Shown here one piece after another: positions 1-8,202 of a stretch of 64,000 nucleotides of DNA. The position numbers were made by a program, and so were the translations under genes. The notes under the pieces were generated by a model. That model was not told where the DNA came from. It was given only the letters and a program-made list of their open reading frames with translations, and ran no database searches. Location: contig CAVTCJ010000001.1 in the NCBI GenBank assembly GCA_963733145.1, positions 310,001 to 374,000 of the forward strand, written 5' to 3'. Source of the DNA: JAHIKV01 sp963733145. GTDB taxonomy: Bacteria > Planctomycetota > Planctomycetia > Pirellulales > Thermoguttaceae. The stretch's first letter is position 1, and every line of letters starts with the position of its first letter.

Positions 1-411
1 GTCCGGGTCGGCGGTCTTCAGGGGTGAAGCCTCCGTCGCGGAAAGTTCGCGGGGAGCTTTGGCCGTCTGCGGCGCCGGCCAAGGCGATTGCTCCCCATGC
101 TCCGCTGTTGTGGTGCGGCCGTCCCGGCTGCGATTTGTTGTGGTGCGGCCGTCCCGGCTGCGATTTGCAGGCGAGACGCCTGCATCACAATCCTGAGCAG
201 GCGAGACGCCTGCATCACAATCCTGAGCAGGCGAGACGCCTGCACCACAATCGCTTTGCGCCGCCGGTCGCGGCCATGCATTCTGCGTGGGATTGGTCAA
301 TTCCGGCCCGGATGCCGCGGGGGAATCGGCGTCGAGGCCGAATGAGGGCCGCGGCCAGCCGCAAAGTCCGGCCACCAGCACAATCGGCATAATCCGCATA
401 ATCCGATACAT
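1..411 (-). CDS. Secreted protein of unknown function, 5' part only
   Basis: The reading frame starts at ATG 409-411 and stays open to the window edge, so the C-terminus is missing. A GGAAGAG ribosome site lies 2 bases upstream of the start. The first ~26 residues form a signal peptide (basic start, hydrophobic core IVLVAGLCG, possible cleavage after PSFG). Residues ~54-102 are encoded by tandem 30-bp repeats: three copies of a decapeptide like QDCDAGVSPA, then two copies of NRSRDGRTTT. Because the unit is exactly ten codons, copy-number change does not break the frame. No domain is recognised before the edge. The start and export signal are well supported; the function is unknown. Confidence 0.6.
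   Translation of the reverse strand, partial: MYRIMRIMPIVLVAGLCGWPRPSFGLDADSPAASGPELTNPTQNAWPRPAAQSDCGAGVSPAQDCDAGVSPAQDCDAGVSPANRSRDGRTTTNRSRDGRTTTAEHGEQSPWPAPQTAKAPRELSATEASPLKTADPD
106..253. repeat. Two tandem 30-bp repeats inside a coding region
   Basis: Two exact copies of a 30-bp unit (106-135, 136-165) are followed by about three copies of a second 30-bp unit (168-197, 198-227, 228-253). The second unit contains the palindrome CAGGCGAGACGCCTG. A related repeat with CAGGCGGGACGCCTG occurs at 43709-43783. Both arrays are read in frame by the minus-strand gene. Confidence 0.85.
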
Positions 412-616
412 GGCTCTTCCGTGAAAAAGTCGCTCGATTGCAACACACAGCCGTGCAGTCCGTGCCGTCTGCTCCCTCTCTGACCGATCGGCCGGTTATT
501 CCGGCGGCGCTAAGCAAAAACAGGTCGCGCCGGCTATGACGGCCAGAATCCGCCCGAACAGCCGTCACAAGCGTTCGCGTCGGTTCAATGTTGTGCGACG
601 GGAAGTTCGCCCCGTT

Positions 617-646
617 CCATTTAGCCCGCCGTGAATACACGGCGGG
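617..646. repeat. Dispersed palindrome, TTTAGCCC family
   Basis: A TTTAGCCCGCCGTG motif and its inverted partner CACGGCGGG form a short palindrome. Related copies are at 36315-36394, 39697-39776, 50993-51023 and 58660-58746. The rest of 412-726 holds nothing recognisable. Confidence 0.7.
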
Positions 647-726
647 ACAGAGTTTGGAACTGCAGATGCCTACTCACTGGGGCAATGTAACGATGTGTTA
701 TGAACATTAACTGAAACCTCGCCAAC

Positions 727-1002
727 CTATTCGTTACCAGGGGGTTTGCGATGGTTTCTGCGTCTCCGTTCAAGGAAAGCAGCCAAAACAAGAATTAGGC
801 TCCCAACGAGTGCTGCCTCTAGCGAGAATGCAACCCCCAAAAAAATGGCCCAATACCAATCAATTTGATAACTGTCTGAGTAACGAAACAAAAGGGCGAG
901 TAACACCCCCCACGGTACGGCGCAAATTACCAACACGCCCCCTGTAAGATATAACCAGTCACGCAGCCGATCGGAGTTTATTCGTTTTGGCGAATCACCC
1001 AT
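727..1002 (-). CDS. Small two-helix membrane protein, unknown
   Basis: A 91-residue protein if started at ATG 1000-1002 (or GTG 1009-1011, three residues longer). AGGTGG a few bases upstream fits the ATG. Two hydrophobic segments (about LYLTGGVLVICAVPWGVLLA and GVAFSLEAALVGSLILVLAA) predict two membrane spans, followed by a basic RRRRNHRK tail. The region is visibly poorer in GC than its surroundings. It lies 54 bases after a tiny zinc-ribbon-like frame and may form an operon with it. No family recognised. Confidence 0.5.
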   Translation of the reverse strand: MGDSPKRINSDRLRDWLYLTGGVLVICAVPWGVLLALLFRYSDSYQIDWYWAIFLGVAFSLEAALVGSLILVLAAFLERRRRNHRKPPGNE

Positions 1003-1056
1003 AGATGCCACCTAAGAAGAGCAACCAATTCCAGCGTAAATAGATTTGGATACAAG

Positions 1057-1155
1057 TCAATAGACACTCCCGTCTTGGATGCAACATCTATTTATGTATT
1101 CTTCCACAATTTCACCACACTTCGGGCAATTGACATTTTCAGCAGTTCCATACAC
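1057..1155 (-). CDS. Possible 32-residue zinc-ribbon-like peptide
   Basis: A GTG-started frame of 32 codons with GGGGGAG about 8 bases upstream. It contains CPKCG and, further on, CC, an arrangement that could bind zinc. It precedes the small membrane protein on the same strand and shares its lower GC. The short length makes this uncertain. Confidence 0.35.
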   Translation of the reverse strand: MYGTAENVNCPKCGEIVEEYINRCCIQDGSVY

Positions 1156-1228
1156 AATACGGCTCCCCCTTGACGGCGGGCAGGACGCTCTTCAACCTTG
1201 ACGATCACCCATTCTGGAGAATCCAATC

Positions 1229-3583
1229 ATGACAAGACAACGATTACTGCAAGCGTGGCGCGTCCTTGGCGCCGGATTGATTCTAGTCCTATCCGTTTCT
1301 CTGTCCGCCGCCGGAGAAAACGTCGAGGCCCAGCGCGAAGGCGGCAAGTTGCGGCTGGGCAACGATCTGGTGAACGTCGTCTTCGACGAGTCGAACGGCG
1401 CGTGGAACGTCGAATGGCCGGGGAAGTTGGACTCCGCAGTCAGCGGCCTTCGATTCAAGCTCCTGGCGAATAAACGGCCATTGACGGCGGAGGACATTAA
1501 GGCCGAGGAGGCGCCATTCACCGATCCTATCGGCAGCGGCCGGGAAATCCTCTGCCGCTGGGGAAAGGGAATCGAGGTCGAGCAGCGCATCCGCCTTTAC
1601 GACAACCGTCCGGCAGTAGTCGTTTCGGCGCGGGTCACCAACCACACCGGCGGCGACGTCACACTCGACGAAGTCAAAATTATCGAATCTTCCGCGGTCG
1701 GCGGGGGCGCGTGGGGGTTGGCCGGGGCAACCGTGCCTCCGGCGGCAGTCAGCTATCCTTACACCAAACCGGCTTGCCGGCCGGCGCCAAAAACGAAATC
1801 AGCGGCCGAGACCGAGCGGAAGTACGCAAGCCAAGGCGTGCTGGCCCTCTCGCCGTCGGGCTCGCCCATCGGGCTGGTGATCGGCTGTCTGTCGTCGCGG
1901 GAAGGCTGGCCTGCGGTCAATGCCGCGTTCCAGGGCGGCAAAGATGGATCAGCGCTCGGGGCCGGATATGATCTCGGCGGAGAAGTGTTGCCCGCCGGAA
2001 AGTCCGTCGGACTCGATCCCGTCTGGCTGGCCGTGGAGGCGGACCATTTCGCGGCCCTGGATCACTACGGGGACGCGGTGGCGGCCCTTTGCCCGCCGCC
2101 GGTTCACACCGGGGCCGACGCCCTGTGGTGCAGTTGGTATCCGCTGCGAATGAAGATCGACGAGGAGAACGTGCTGGCCAACGCGCGGATCGCCGCCCAG
2201 TTTTTCAAGCCGTTGGGCATGGAAGTGATTCAACTCGATCACGGCTGGCAGCGCGGCGACGTCTGCGGCGACTGGTATCCGAATGAACGATTCCCACACG
2301 GGTTGAAGTGGCTCGCCGAACAGCTTCAATCCCGCTACGGGATGAAAATGGGGCTCTGGATCGCCCCGACGCAGGTGGCCGAGACAACTCAACTCTATCA
2401 CGATCATCCCGAGTGGTTGAAGCAGGACGCCTCGGGCAAGCCCCGGGTGTATGGCCGCTGGTTCTGGAAGCCGAATCCGGGAATGTGCCGGCTGGACGTG
2501 GCTCATCCCGCGGCGGAAAAATGGGTCGAGGACACCTTCGCCCGGCTAACGGCCGAAGGGGCCGCCTACTACAAGATCGACTTCATCGCCGGCTCGCCGT
2601 CGCTTGGCAAGGCGATGGCCGCGATCCGCCGGGGCGCCGGCCCGAAGGCCTGGATCCGCTACTGCCAGACGCCGCCTTTGTTGAACGTAGGGCTGGCCAA
2701 CAGTTCCTATATCGGTGACGACACGGGCGACGCGGGCATGCCCGATTGGATGAAACTGATGCGCAGCAACGCCCCGCTGCTGGCGGCGAGCTACTGGGCC
2801 AACGACCGGCTCTACCATCGCGAAATCTGCGACATGAGCGTGGGGATGAAGGCCGGCGTGGAGGAAGCCCGCTTCCGCATGACCATCATGACGCTGGCCG
2901 GGTGCAGCATCTCCTTCAGCGACGACTTCCGCGACTTGAAGCCCGCTCGGATTCGCATGATGCAGAAGTGTCTGCCGCCGGGAAATCCCCCGGCCCGGCC
3001 GCTGGACCTGTTCGAGCGGGAACGCCCCTCGACGTGGCGCATGCACTGCAAAAACACGGCCGGAGAATGGGACGCGGTGGGCCTGCTGAATTTCGAGGAT
3101 CAACCGCAAGAGCGAACGGTGGATCTGTCGGCGCTCGGACTGCCCGCCGACGCCGAGGTCATCGCTTTCGAGTTCTGGGAAGGGAAGTACCTCGGCCCGC
3201 ATAAGGGAAGCGTTTCCTTGACTTTGGCCCCGCGGACCGCTCGAATCTTGCTGATCCGCCGCCGCCCGACGCGGCCGCAGGTGATCGCCACCGACATGCA
3301 CTTGTTGGGCGGATACCACGAAATCAAACGGGTCGCCTGGGACGAGAAACAGCTTGTCCTCTCGGGGGAGTACAGTCGGGCGCCGGATATGGAAGGGAAG
3401 GCCTACATTTACGTTCCCGACGGCTATCGGCTGCCGGCCGATTCGCCTCGCGCCAATGGCAACCTCCAGTTGACCCAACCGGAGAAAAACATCGTGGTGC
3501 AACAGGTGCGGTTCGAGGATGCGCAGGTGGATTGGGCGATTCCGTTCGCGTTTTCCCCGCCGGCCGGACCGAATGAGAAATAG
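1229..3583 (+). CDS. Secreted alpha-galactosidase-like glycoside hydrolase (clan GH-D)
   Basis: A 784-residue protein with an N-terminal signal peptide (residues 1-28, hydrophobic GLILVLSVSLSAAG). The central part (about 295-580) is a melibiase-type TIM barrel. LWCSWYPLRM and QLDHGWQ mark early strands. The nucleophile Asp lies in YYKIDFI (D451) and the probable acid/base Asp in IGDDTGD (about D497/498). An N-terminal beta domain (35-280) and a C-terminal beta domain (600-784) flank it, as in GH36. GGAGA at 1216-1220 supports the start. Expected role is hydrolysis of alpha-galactosides or related alpha-sugars outside the cytoplasm; exact substrate cannot be told. Confidence 0.85.
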   Translation: MTRQRLLQAWRVLGAGLILVLSVSLSAAGENVEAQREGGKLRLGNDLVNVVFDESNGAWNVEWPGKLDSAVSGLRFKLLANKRPLTAEDIKAEEAPFTDPIGSGREILCRWGKGIEVEQRIRLYDNRPAVVVSARVTNHTGGDVTLDEVKIIESSAVGGGAWGLAGATVPPAAVSYPYTKPACRPAPKTKSAAETERKYASQGVLALSPSGSPIGLVIGCLSSREGWPAVNAAFQGGKDGSALGAGYDLGGEVLPAGKSVGLDPVWLAVEADHFAALDHYGDAVAALCPPPVHTGADALWCSWYPLRMKIDEENVLANARIAAQFFKPLGMEVIQLDHGWQRGDVCGDWYPNERFPHGLKWLAEQLQSRYGMKMGLWIAPTQVAETTQLYHDHPEWLKQDASGKPRVYGRWFWKPNPGMCRLDVAHPAAEKWVEDTFARLTAEGAAYYKIDFIAGSPSLGKAMAAIRRGAGPKAWIRYCQTPPLLNVGLANSSYIGDDTGDAGMPDWMKLMRSNAPLLAASYWANDRLYHREICDMSVGMKAGVEEARFRMTIMTLAGCSISFSDDFRDLKPARIRMMQKCLPPGNPPARPLDLFERERPSTWRMHCKNTAGEWDAVGLLNFEDQPQERTVDLSALGLPADAEVIAFEFWEGKYLGPHKGSVSLTLAPRTARILLIRRRPTRPQVIATDMHLLGGYHEIKRVAWDEKQLVLSGEYSRAPDMEGKAYIYVPDGYRLPADSPRANGNLQLTQPEKNIVVQQVRFEDAQVDWAIPFAFSPPAGPNEK

Positions 3584-3589
3584 TCGTAT

Positions 3590-3809
3590 TGTGGGAGGCG
3601 ACTCCCGTCGCCGATTGCAGATACGTAGGGTGGGACAAGCGAAGCGCGGTCCCACCAAGGGCGGCGAGAGACTCCTGTCGCCGATTGCAGTTGCGTAGGG
3701 TGGGACAAGCGAAGCGCGGTCCCACCAAGGGCGGCGAGAGACATGGTGGGACCGCGCTTCGCTTGTCCCACCCTACGATCCTGCAGAAGGCGATTCCTGT
3801 CGCCTCCGA
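3590..3809. repeat. Composite palindromic repeat cluster
   Basis: Three half-units of the GTGGGACAAGCGAAGCGC family lie here (about 3627-3659 and 3697-3729 direct, 3744-3775 inverted). They are interleaved with four pieces of the GGCGAC-TCC-GTCGCC family. The region can fold into long hairpins and contains no gene. Confidence 0.85.
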
Positions 3810-3822
3810 TAGACTCAAGCCA

Positions 3823-4128
3823 ATGCTCCTGTTCAAGAAGAAATTTCTGGCGGCCATTCGCTCGGGCGAGAAGACGCAGACCATCCGGCTGTGGAAGTAT
3901 CGGCGGATGCGCGCCGGGCAGCGGAGCTACATCCCCGGCGCGGGCTACATCCGCGTGACGGCCGTCGATCCGGTGGACCTCGACCGGCTGACCGACGCCG
4001 ACGCGATTCCCGACGGGTTTTCGACCGCCGGTCAATTGTGCGAGGAGCTTGCCCGGCTCTATCCCGAGCAGTTGGCCGCCGGGTATCGGGCGTATCGCGT
4101 CGTCTTCGCACTGGAACCGCAGGCATGA
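3823..4128 (+). CDS. ASCH-domain protein
   Basis: A 101-residue protein of the ASCH (PUA-like) fold. The conserved motif is visible as SGEKTQTIRLW near the N-terminus (pattern GxKTxTxR), followed by a beta-rich core. ASCH proteins are thought to bind RNA or modified nucleotides. The start at ATG 3823 lies just after the repeat cluster. Its TGA overlaps the ATG of the following symporter (ATGA at 4125-4128), so the two are probably translationally coupled. Confidence 0.7.
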   Translation: MLLFKKKFLAAIRSGEKTQTIRLWKYRRMRAGQRSYIPGAGYIRVTAVDPVDLDRLTDADAIPDGFSTAGQLCEELARLYPEQLAAGYRAYRVVFALEPQA

Positions 4129-5985
4129 CACTGACCCCCATCGACTGGACGATCATCGCCGTCTACCTGGTCGGCTGCATAGCCGCCGGCGTCTGGATGC
4201 GGCGCTACGTCCGCGACGTGGAGGATTTCGCCGTTGCCGGGCGGGAAATGGACCTGAACCTCGGCATCGCCTCGCTGGCCGCCACCGAGTTGGGCATCGT
4301 CACCGTAATGTACACGGCCGAGCTGGGGTTCAAAAACGGACTGGCCGGCGCCATCCCCGGCGTGCTTGGCTGCCTCGCCATGCTGCTGGTGGGCATGACC
4401 GGCTTCGTCATCGTCCCCCTGCGCAAGGCCGGCGTCATCACCATCCCCGAGTTGTTCGAGAAACGCTTCGGCAAACGGGTCCGCTGGCTGGCCGGGCTGG
4501 TGATCGTGCTGGGCGGCGTATTGAACATGGGCATTTTCCTCCGCCTGGGCGGTGAATTCCTCATGTACATCGCCGGTTTCGATCCTAAGCTGGCCTTGCA
4601 CGTCAACTTGCTCGGTCACGACTTCCAGTTCGGGTGTCTTGAACTCGTGATGACCTCGCTGTTGGCGATTGTGCTGCTGTACACCGTGCTGGGCGGAATG
4701 ATTTCAGTGCTGGTTACGGACTATTTACAGTTCCTCATCATGGGCCTGGGACTGGTGGTCACTTCCGTGCTGGTAATCTGGAACGTCGGCTGGCCGGACC
4801 TGATCACCGGCCTGGAACGGGTACATCGCACCGGCCAACAATATGTCCAGACTGCCCAGGACACTTCTCCCGCGGCCAAGGATCTCTTGTCGCAACCTGA
4901 TCAACCGTCGGACGCCGAACCGACCGGGATTTTCGAGCCGCCCCCGGAAGCAACCGTTCAAAGGGGACTGTCCCAATTTTCGCGGCGCGAGGGAAGTAGC
5001 GTTGCGAATAAGCCTAACCGCCGCGAAAATGGGACTGTCCCCCTGGGGCAGCGGCTCCGTGCAAACGCCGCCGAACTTGCGAAAAAGGGCGTGCTGATCG
5101 ACACTAAAGACCCCGAAAAACCCGAGGCCGTGGCGATGGGCGATCCGTTCGATCCCGTAGGCGGCCTGGGGTTGATGTGGTTCGTCTGGCAGGCCGTCCT
5201 GCAAATCGCCGTGATGACTACCTGGCAGACGACCATCGCGCGGGTGCTTTCCGCCCGCGACTCGAAGACCGCGAAAAGAATGTATCGCCGGACGAGTTTT
5301 TACTTCGTGGGCCGGTTTGCCTTGCCGGGGTTGTGGGGCGCGGCCGCCTTCCTATACTTCTGCGCAGGGCGGCCTGCCCGAGGGCGTGGGCACCCTGACC
5401 GCAATGCCCCAGTTCCTCGGCAAGATTCTGCCGGCGGGCTTCATCGGCATCCTGGTGGCCGCCATGCTTGCCGCCGAGATGTCGACCGATAGCGGATACC
5501 TCCTGACCTGGGCCACGGTGATCTACAACGATTTGATCATGCCCTGTTTGCGCAAGCCGCTGTCGCCGCGGGCCAAGTTGCTCTTGGTTCGGCTGATGGT
5601 CGTGGCGATCGGCGTGTTCCTGGTCTTCTATGGACTCTGGTACGAATTGCGCGGCCGCGCCTGGGATTATCTGGCAATCACCGGAAACATCTATCTCGCC
5701 AGCGTATTCACCCTGTTGGTCGGCGCGCTTTACTGGCGCGGCGCCAATCGCTGGGGGGCCATGGCCGCCATCGTGCTGGGAGCGATCGGCCCGCTTTCGT
5801 TCCTGGTGGTGAACGCCCTGGTCCACGACCCGACGAAGCAGATACCGGCCTCATGGGCCGGGCTGTCCTCCTTCGGCCTCTCCTTCGCCGGAATGATCGT
5901 CGGTTCGCTGCTGGGGCGGGCATTCGGCTGCCAAAACAGCGGCCTCAAATCGAACGATTCCCCACGCTCGGAGACAACGCCATGA
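4125..5985 (+). CDS. Sodium:solute symporter family protein (one frameshift, repeat insert)
   Basis: A multi-spanning transporter of the SSS family, with many hydrophobic segments from residue 5 on and the family-like stretch MDLNLGIASLAATELGIVTV. It likely couples Na+ entry to uptake of a small solute. The frame breaks at about 5355-5370; a one-base insertion there would restore a single ~620-residue protein. Residues ~276-314 are encoded by a dispersed palindromic repeat (4951-5067) inside a long hydrophilic loop. It overlaps the upstream ASCH gene and the downstream small membrane gene by ATGA, so three genes form one operon. Confidence 0.8.
4951..5067. repeat. Palindromic repeat inserted in frame in the symporter gene
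   Basis: A ~117-bp copy with ends AACCGTTCA and TGCAAACG and inner arms GGGGACTGTCCC and GGGACTGTCCCC. A free-standing copy lies at 16196-16322. The length is close to 39 codons and the frame stays open. Confidence 0.85.
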
Positions 5986-6137
5986 GCGGCTTCTACGTCT
6001 GGTTCTGGACGGCGATGATCTTCGCCTCGATCGCCTGGTACGCGTTCCTGCTGTTCTACGTCGGCATCAAGGGCGGACGCGAGATCTTCCAGATGGCCCG
6101 TTCGCTGGCCGAGCGAAACAAGAAAGCCGGATCGTGA
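5982..6137 (+). CDS. 51-residue single-span membrane protein coupled to symporter
   Basis: The ATG at 5982 overlaps the TGA of the symporter (5983-5985), and GGAG lies about 9 bases upstream. Residues 5-28 (YVWFWTAMIFASIAWYAFLL) form one membrane helix, followed by a basic tail. The size and coupling suggest an accessory subunit or stabiliser of the transporter, as seen with other small partner peptides; this is inferred from position only. Confidence 0.65.
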   Translation: MSGFYVWFWTAMIFASIAWYAFLLFYVGIKGGREIFQMARSLAERNKKAGS

Positions 6138-6149
6138 CCGAATGCAAAA

Positions 6150-6232
6150 GTAGGGTGGGACAAGCGAAGCGCAGCCCCACCACGAGGCCCAACGGATTTT
6201 GGTGGGACTGCGCTTCGCTTGTCCCACCCTAC
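6150..6232. repeat. GTGGGACAAGCGAAGCGC-family hairpin
   Basis: Inverted arms GTAGGGTGGGACAAGCGAAG and its complement, 83 bp in total, with a short variable loop. It sits between two convergent genes and may also act as a transcription end or mRNA-stabilising hairpin. Confidence 0.85.
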
Positions 6233-6244
6233 GCACCCTACGGG

Positions 6245-7549
6245 CTAATGCATTTGACTTCCGGCCGTGGACCCGGAACGAGCAGCGTTCAAGACCTGGC
6301 TGGCATAGACGTCGGGCTTCCGGGTGAACTTTGCCAGCGATTCCTCGCTGGAAAACAGAAATATCCGATTGCCATAGAACACGCCGTGTTCGCGTTTACC
6401 GGGCACGGCTTGGCCTTGCTCGGCGGCCAGCACGACGTCATTGCCCGAGCCGACCGGGGCATAGCGGTCGGGGTCGGAAAAGAAGCGGCGTTGCTCGTCC
6501 GGGGTGGCGAAGAGGTATGTCCGCCCGCGATGAATCGCGCCCCAACGGCTGTCGCCCGGCACCCACTGTTGCTTCTCGCAGAGCGCCACCGGAGAGTAGC
6601 CGTCCAGCCCCAACGGCTGATTTACGGCCGGAGCGGGCTGGTTTGGCGTAGCGTTCGGCTGCGAGGCCACGGCCGGAGCAGGCATCTTCGGCGTGACGTT
6701 CGGCTGCGAGGGCATGGCCGGCGGGGCCTGATAGCCGTAAGCCGGGGCCGCCGGGGCTTGGCTCGGGGCCTGCCCGTAGGTAGCCGGGGGATTGCTGTAA
6801 CGCGGCGGCTGAATGTTGCTCGGCGCGCCATTCGCCGGCGGATAGGTCTGTGTCGGAGGCGCGGCCGACATCGAAGCCGGCGGCGGCGAATAGTTTTGGG
6901 GCGGAGTGGAGTTTTGCGGCGGAGCATAGCCCGTCGGCGGGATATACATCCGCGGCTCTGTGCTCGGCGGCGCCGGCAAATTTTGAGCGTTCGGCTGAGC
7001 GGCCGCAACCTGGTTCGATTGATTGGCGTTGTAGCGCGGCGTGATGTTTGGCGCGGCGGGGTTGGGCGACCGATCGGCCGCCGGCGCCATAGCTGCGGCG
7101 GAGGGTGGCGAATTTTGCGCCGCGAAGCGCCGTTCCGCCTCCAAGGCAACACGGTTGACGTGCGCGACGAAATCGGCCGTGTCCAGCCGGCCTCGAATCG
7201 CGTCCACCTGTTGACCATCGGGAGTCGTAATGACCGTGGTAGGCAAAGCGGTAATGCCGTAGCGACGCGCGGTGGCGGGAAAATTGTCGGCGTTGACCTT
7301 CACCGACACATATTTACTGTTGAGCACAGACGCCACCGACGGTTGACTCAGCACTTCCGCTTCCATCCGCTTGCAGACCGAACACCAAGGGGCCCAGAAC
7401 TCGATCAGAACGAGACGGTTTGATTGGCCGGCAACCCGCTGGGCGCTTTCCAGGGTCGGTTCCCAGCGTATCGTCTGCTGCGATAGACCCACCGATGGAG
7501 GTAGAAATATGGCTGCCAAAAGGCAAAGCACGCCGGTCTTTTTGTTCAT
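6245..7549 (-). CDS. Secreted thioredoxin-like protein with proline-rich linker and YHS-like C-terminus
   Basis: 434 residues. A signal peptide (1-23, VLCLLAAIFLPPSVGLS) is followed by a thioredoxin domain (about 28-135) with active site WAPWCSVCK. A long Pro/Ala/Asn/Gln-rich linker (140-310) follows, then a C-terminal YHS-like domain (LDGYSPVALCEKQQWVPGD, about 313-420). It probably acts in the cell envelope in thiol-disulfide exchange or metal-linked redox work. The linker looks repetitive and poorly conserved. GAGG about 9 bases before the start supports ATG 7547-7549. It is divergent from rho. Confidence 0.8.
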   Translation of the reverse strand: MNKKTGVLCLLAAIFLPPSVGLSQQTIRWEPTLESAQRVAGQSNRLVLIEFWAPWCSVCKRMEAEVLSQPSVASVLNSKYVSVKVNADNFPATARRYGITALPTTVITTPDGQQVDAIRGRLDTADFVAHVNRVALEAERRFAAQNSPPSAAAMAPAADRSPNPAAPNITPRYNANQSNQVAAAQPNAQNLPAPPSTEPRMYIPPTGYAPPQNSTPPQNYSPPPASMSAAPPTQTYPPANGAPSNIQPPRYSNPPATYGQAPSQAPAAPAYGYQAPPAMPSQPNVTPKMPAPAVASQPNATPNQPAPAVNQPLGLDGYSPVALCEKQQWVPGDSRWGAIHRGRTYLFATPDEQRRFFSDPDRYAPVGSGNDVVLAAEQGQAVPGKREHGVFYGNRIFLFSSEESLAKFTRKPDVYASQVLNAARSGSTAGSQMH

Positions 7550-7772
7550 TTTACCTATCCTCGCGCGTAAGACTCCTATCTAATGCCTGTTCTCGTTGGC
7601 TTTTTATCGGAACGGACGGGGGTGGAAGTGGTGTCAAAAGGTTCGGATTATGCCGAAATTGCCGATGGGTTTTGCAATTCCGTCCGAGAAGAAATGAATG
7701 CCTTGTCATCGCCGGGGCGATAAGATAGAATACAACAGTCGGGTTTCTGAAGAGAAAACCCGGATGTATCGC

Positions 7773-7800
7773 TTGACACAAGCCTACGTGCGGTTAAGAT
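7773..7800 (+). promoter_or_regulatory. Candidate sigma70 promoter of rho
   Basis: TTGACA at 7773-7778 and TAAGAT at 7795-7800 are separated by 16 bases. It would produce a leader of about 395 bases before rho. The leader (7807-8202) has no convincing gene but includes TTCGCG/CGCGAA arms around a T-rich loop (about 7871-7896). Confidence 0.5.
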
Positions 7801-8202
7801 AGCCGTTGTTTTGAGTTCTGCCTGGCAGGTAGGCGCTCCTGGCCCGTGGATATGGAATCATGGGGCCGATTCGCGAAGGATTTTTTTCCCGCGAAGGACA
7901 GAAGCCGCCTCTCGACCCAAGCTTTCTGCCGTTGACCGATTGAACACCCTCGGTATTCCGCCTGAAAGCGATCTGCTCAGAAGCAGGGCGTAGTTCGTTG
8001 CCGCACGGAACAATGATTTCTGGACGCGGGATGCTCGGTTTCCAAGACGGGCATCGGTTCTTGTGTTTGGGGAGCTATTGCAAAGGCATGCTGGGACTGC
8101 ACTTCCAACGGTCCCGCCTTACGTTCAGCAAGAGTCGCTATTTTTTAGTTGCGCCACTGCCCGTTGCGGACCGTCGCGCCAAGGAGAATGTCATAAATTA
8201 CC

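Noticed and set aside
106..253. 30-bp repeats that could suggest a CRISPR array
   Set aside because: The units are contiguous with no unique spacers, are palindromic, and are read in frame; no cas gene is present.
215..640. A 141-codon minus-strand frame crossing the left-edge gene start
   Set aside because: It starts within a TTTAGCCC repeat and overlaps the better-supported signal-peptide gene (start 411 with ribosome site) in another frame.
7551..7781. A 76-codon minus-strand frame upstream of the thioredoxin gene
   Set aside because: It lies in the divergent promoter region of two well-supported genes and has no family resemblance.
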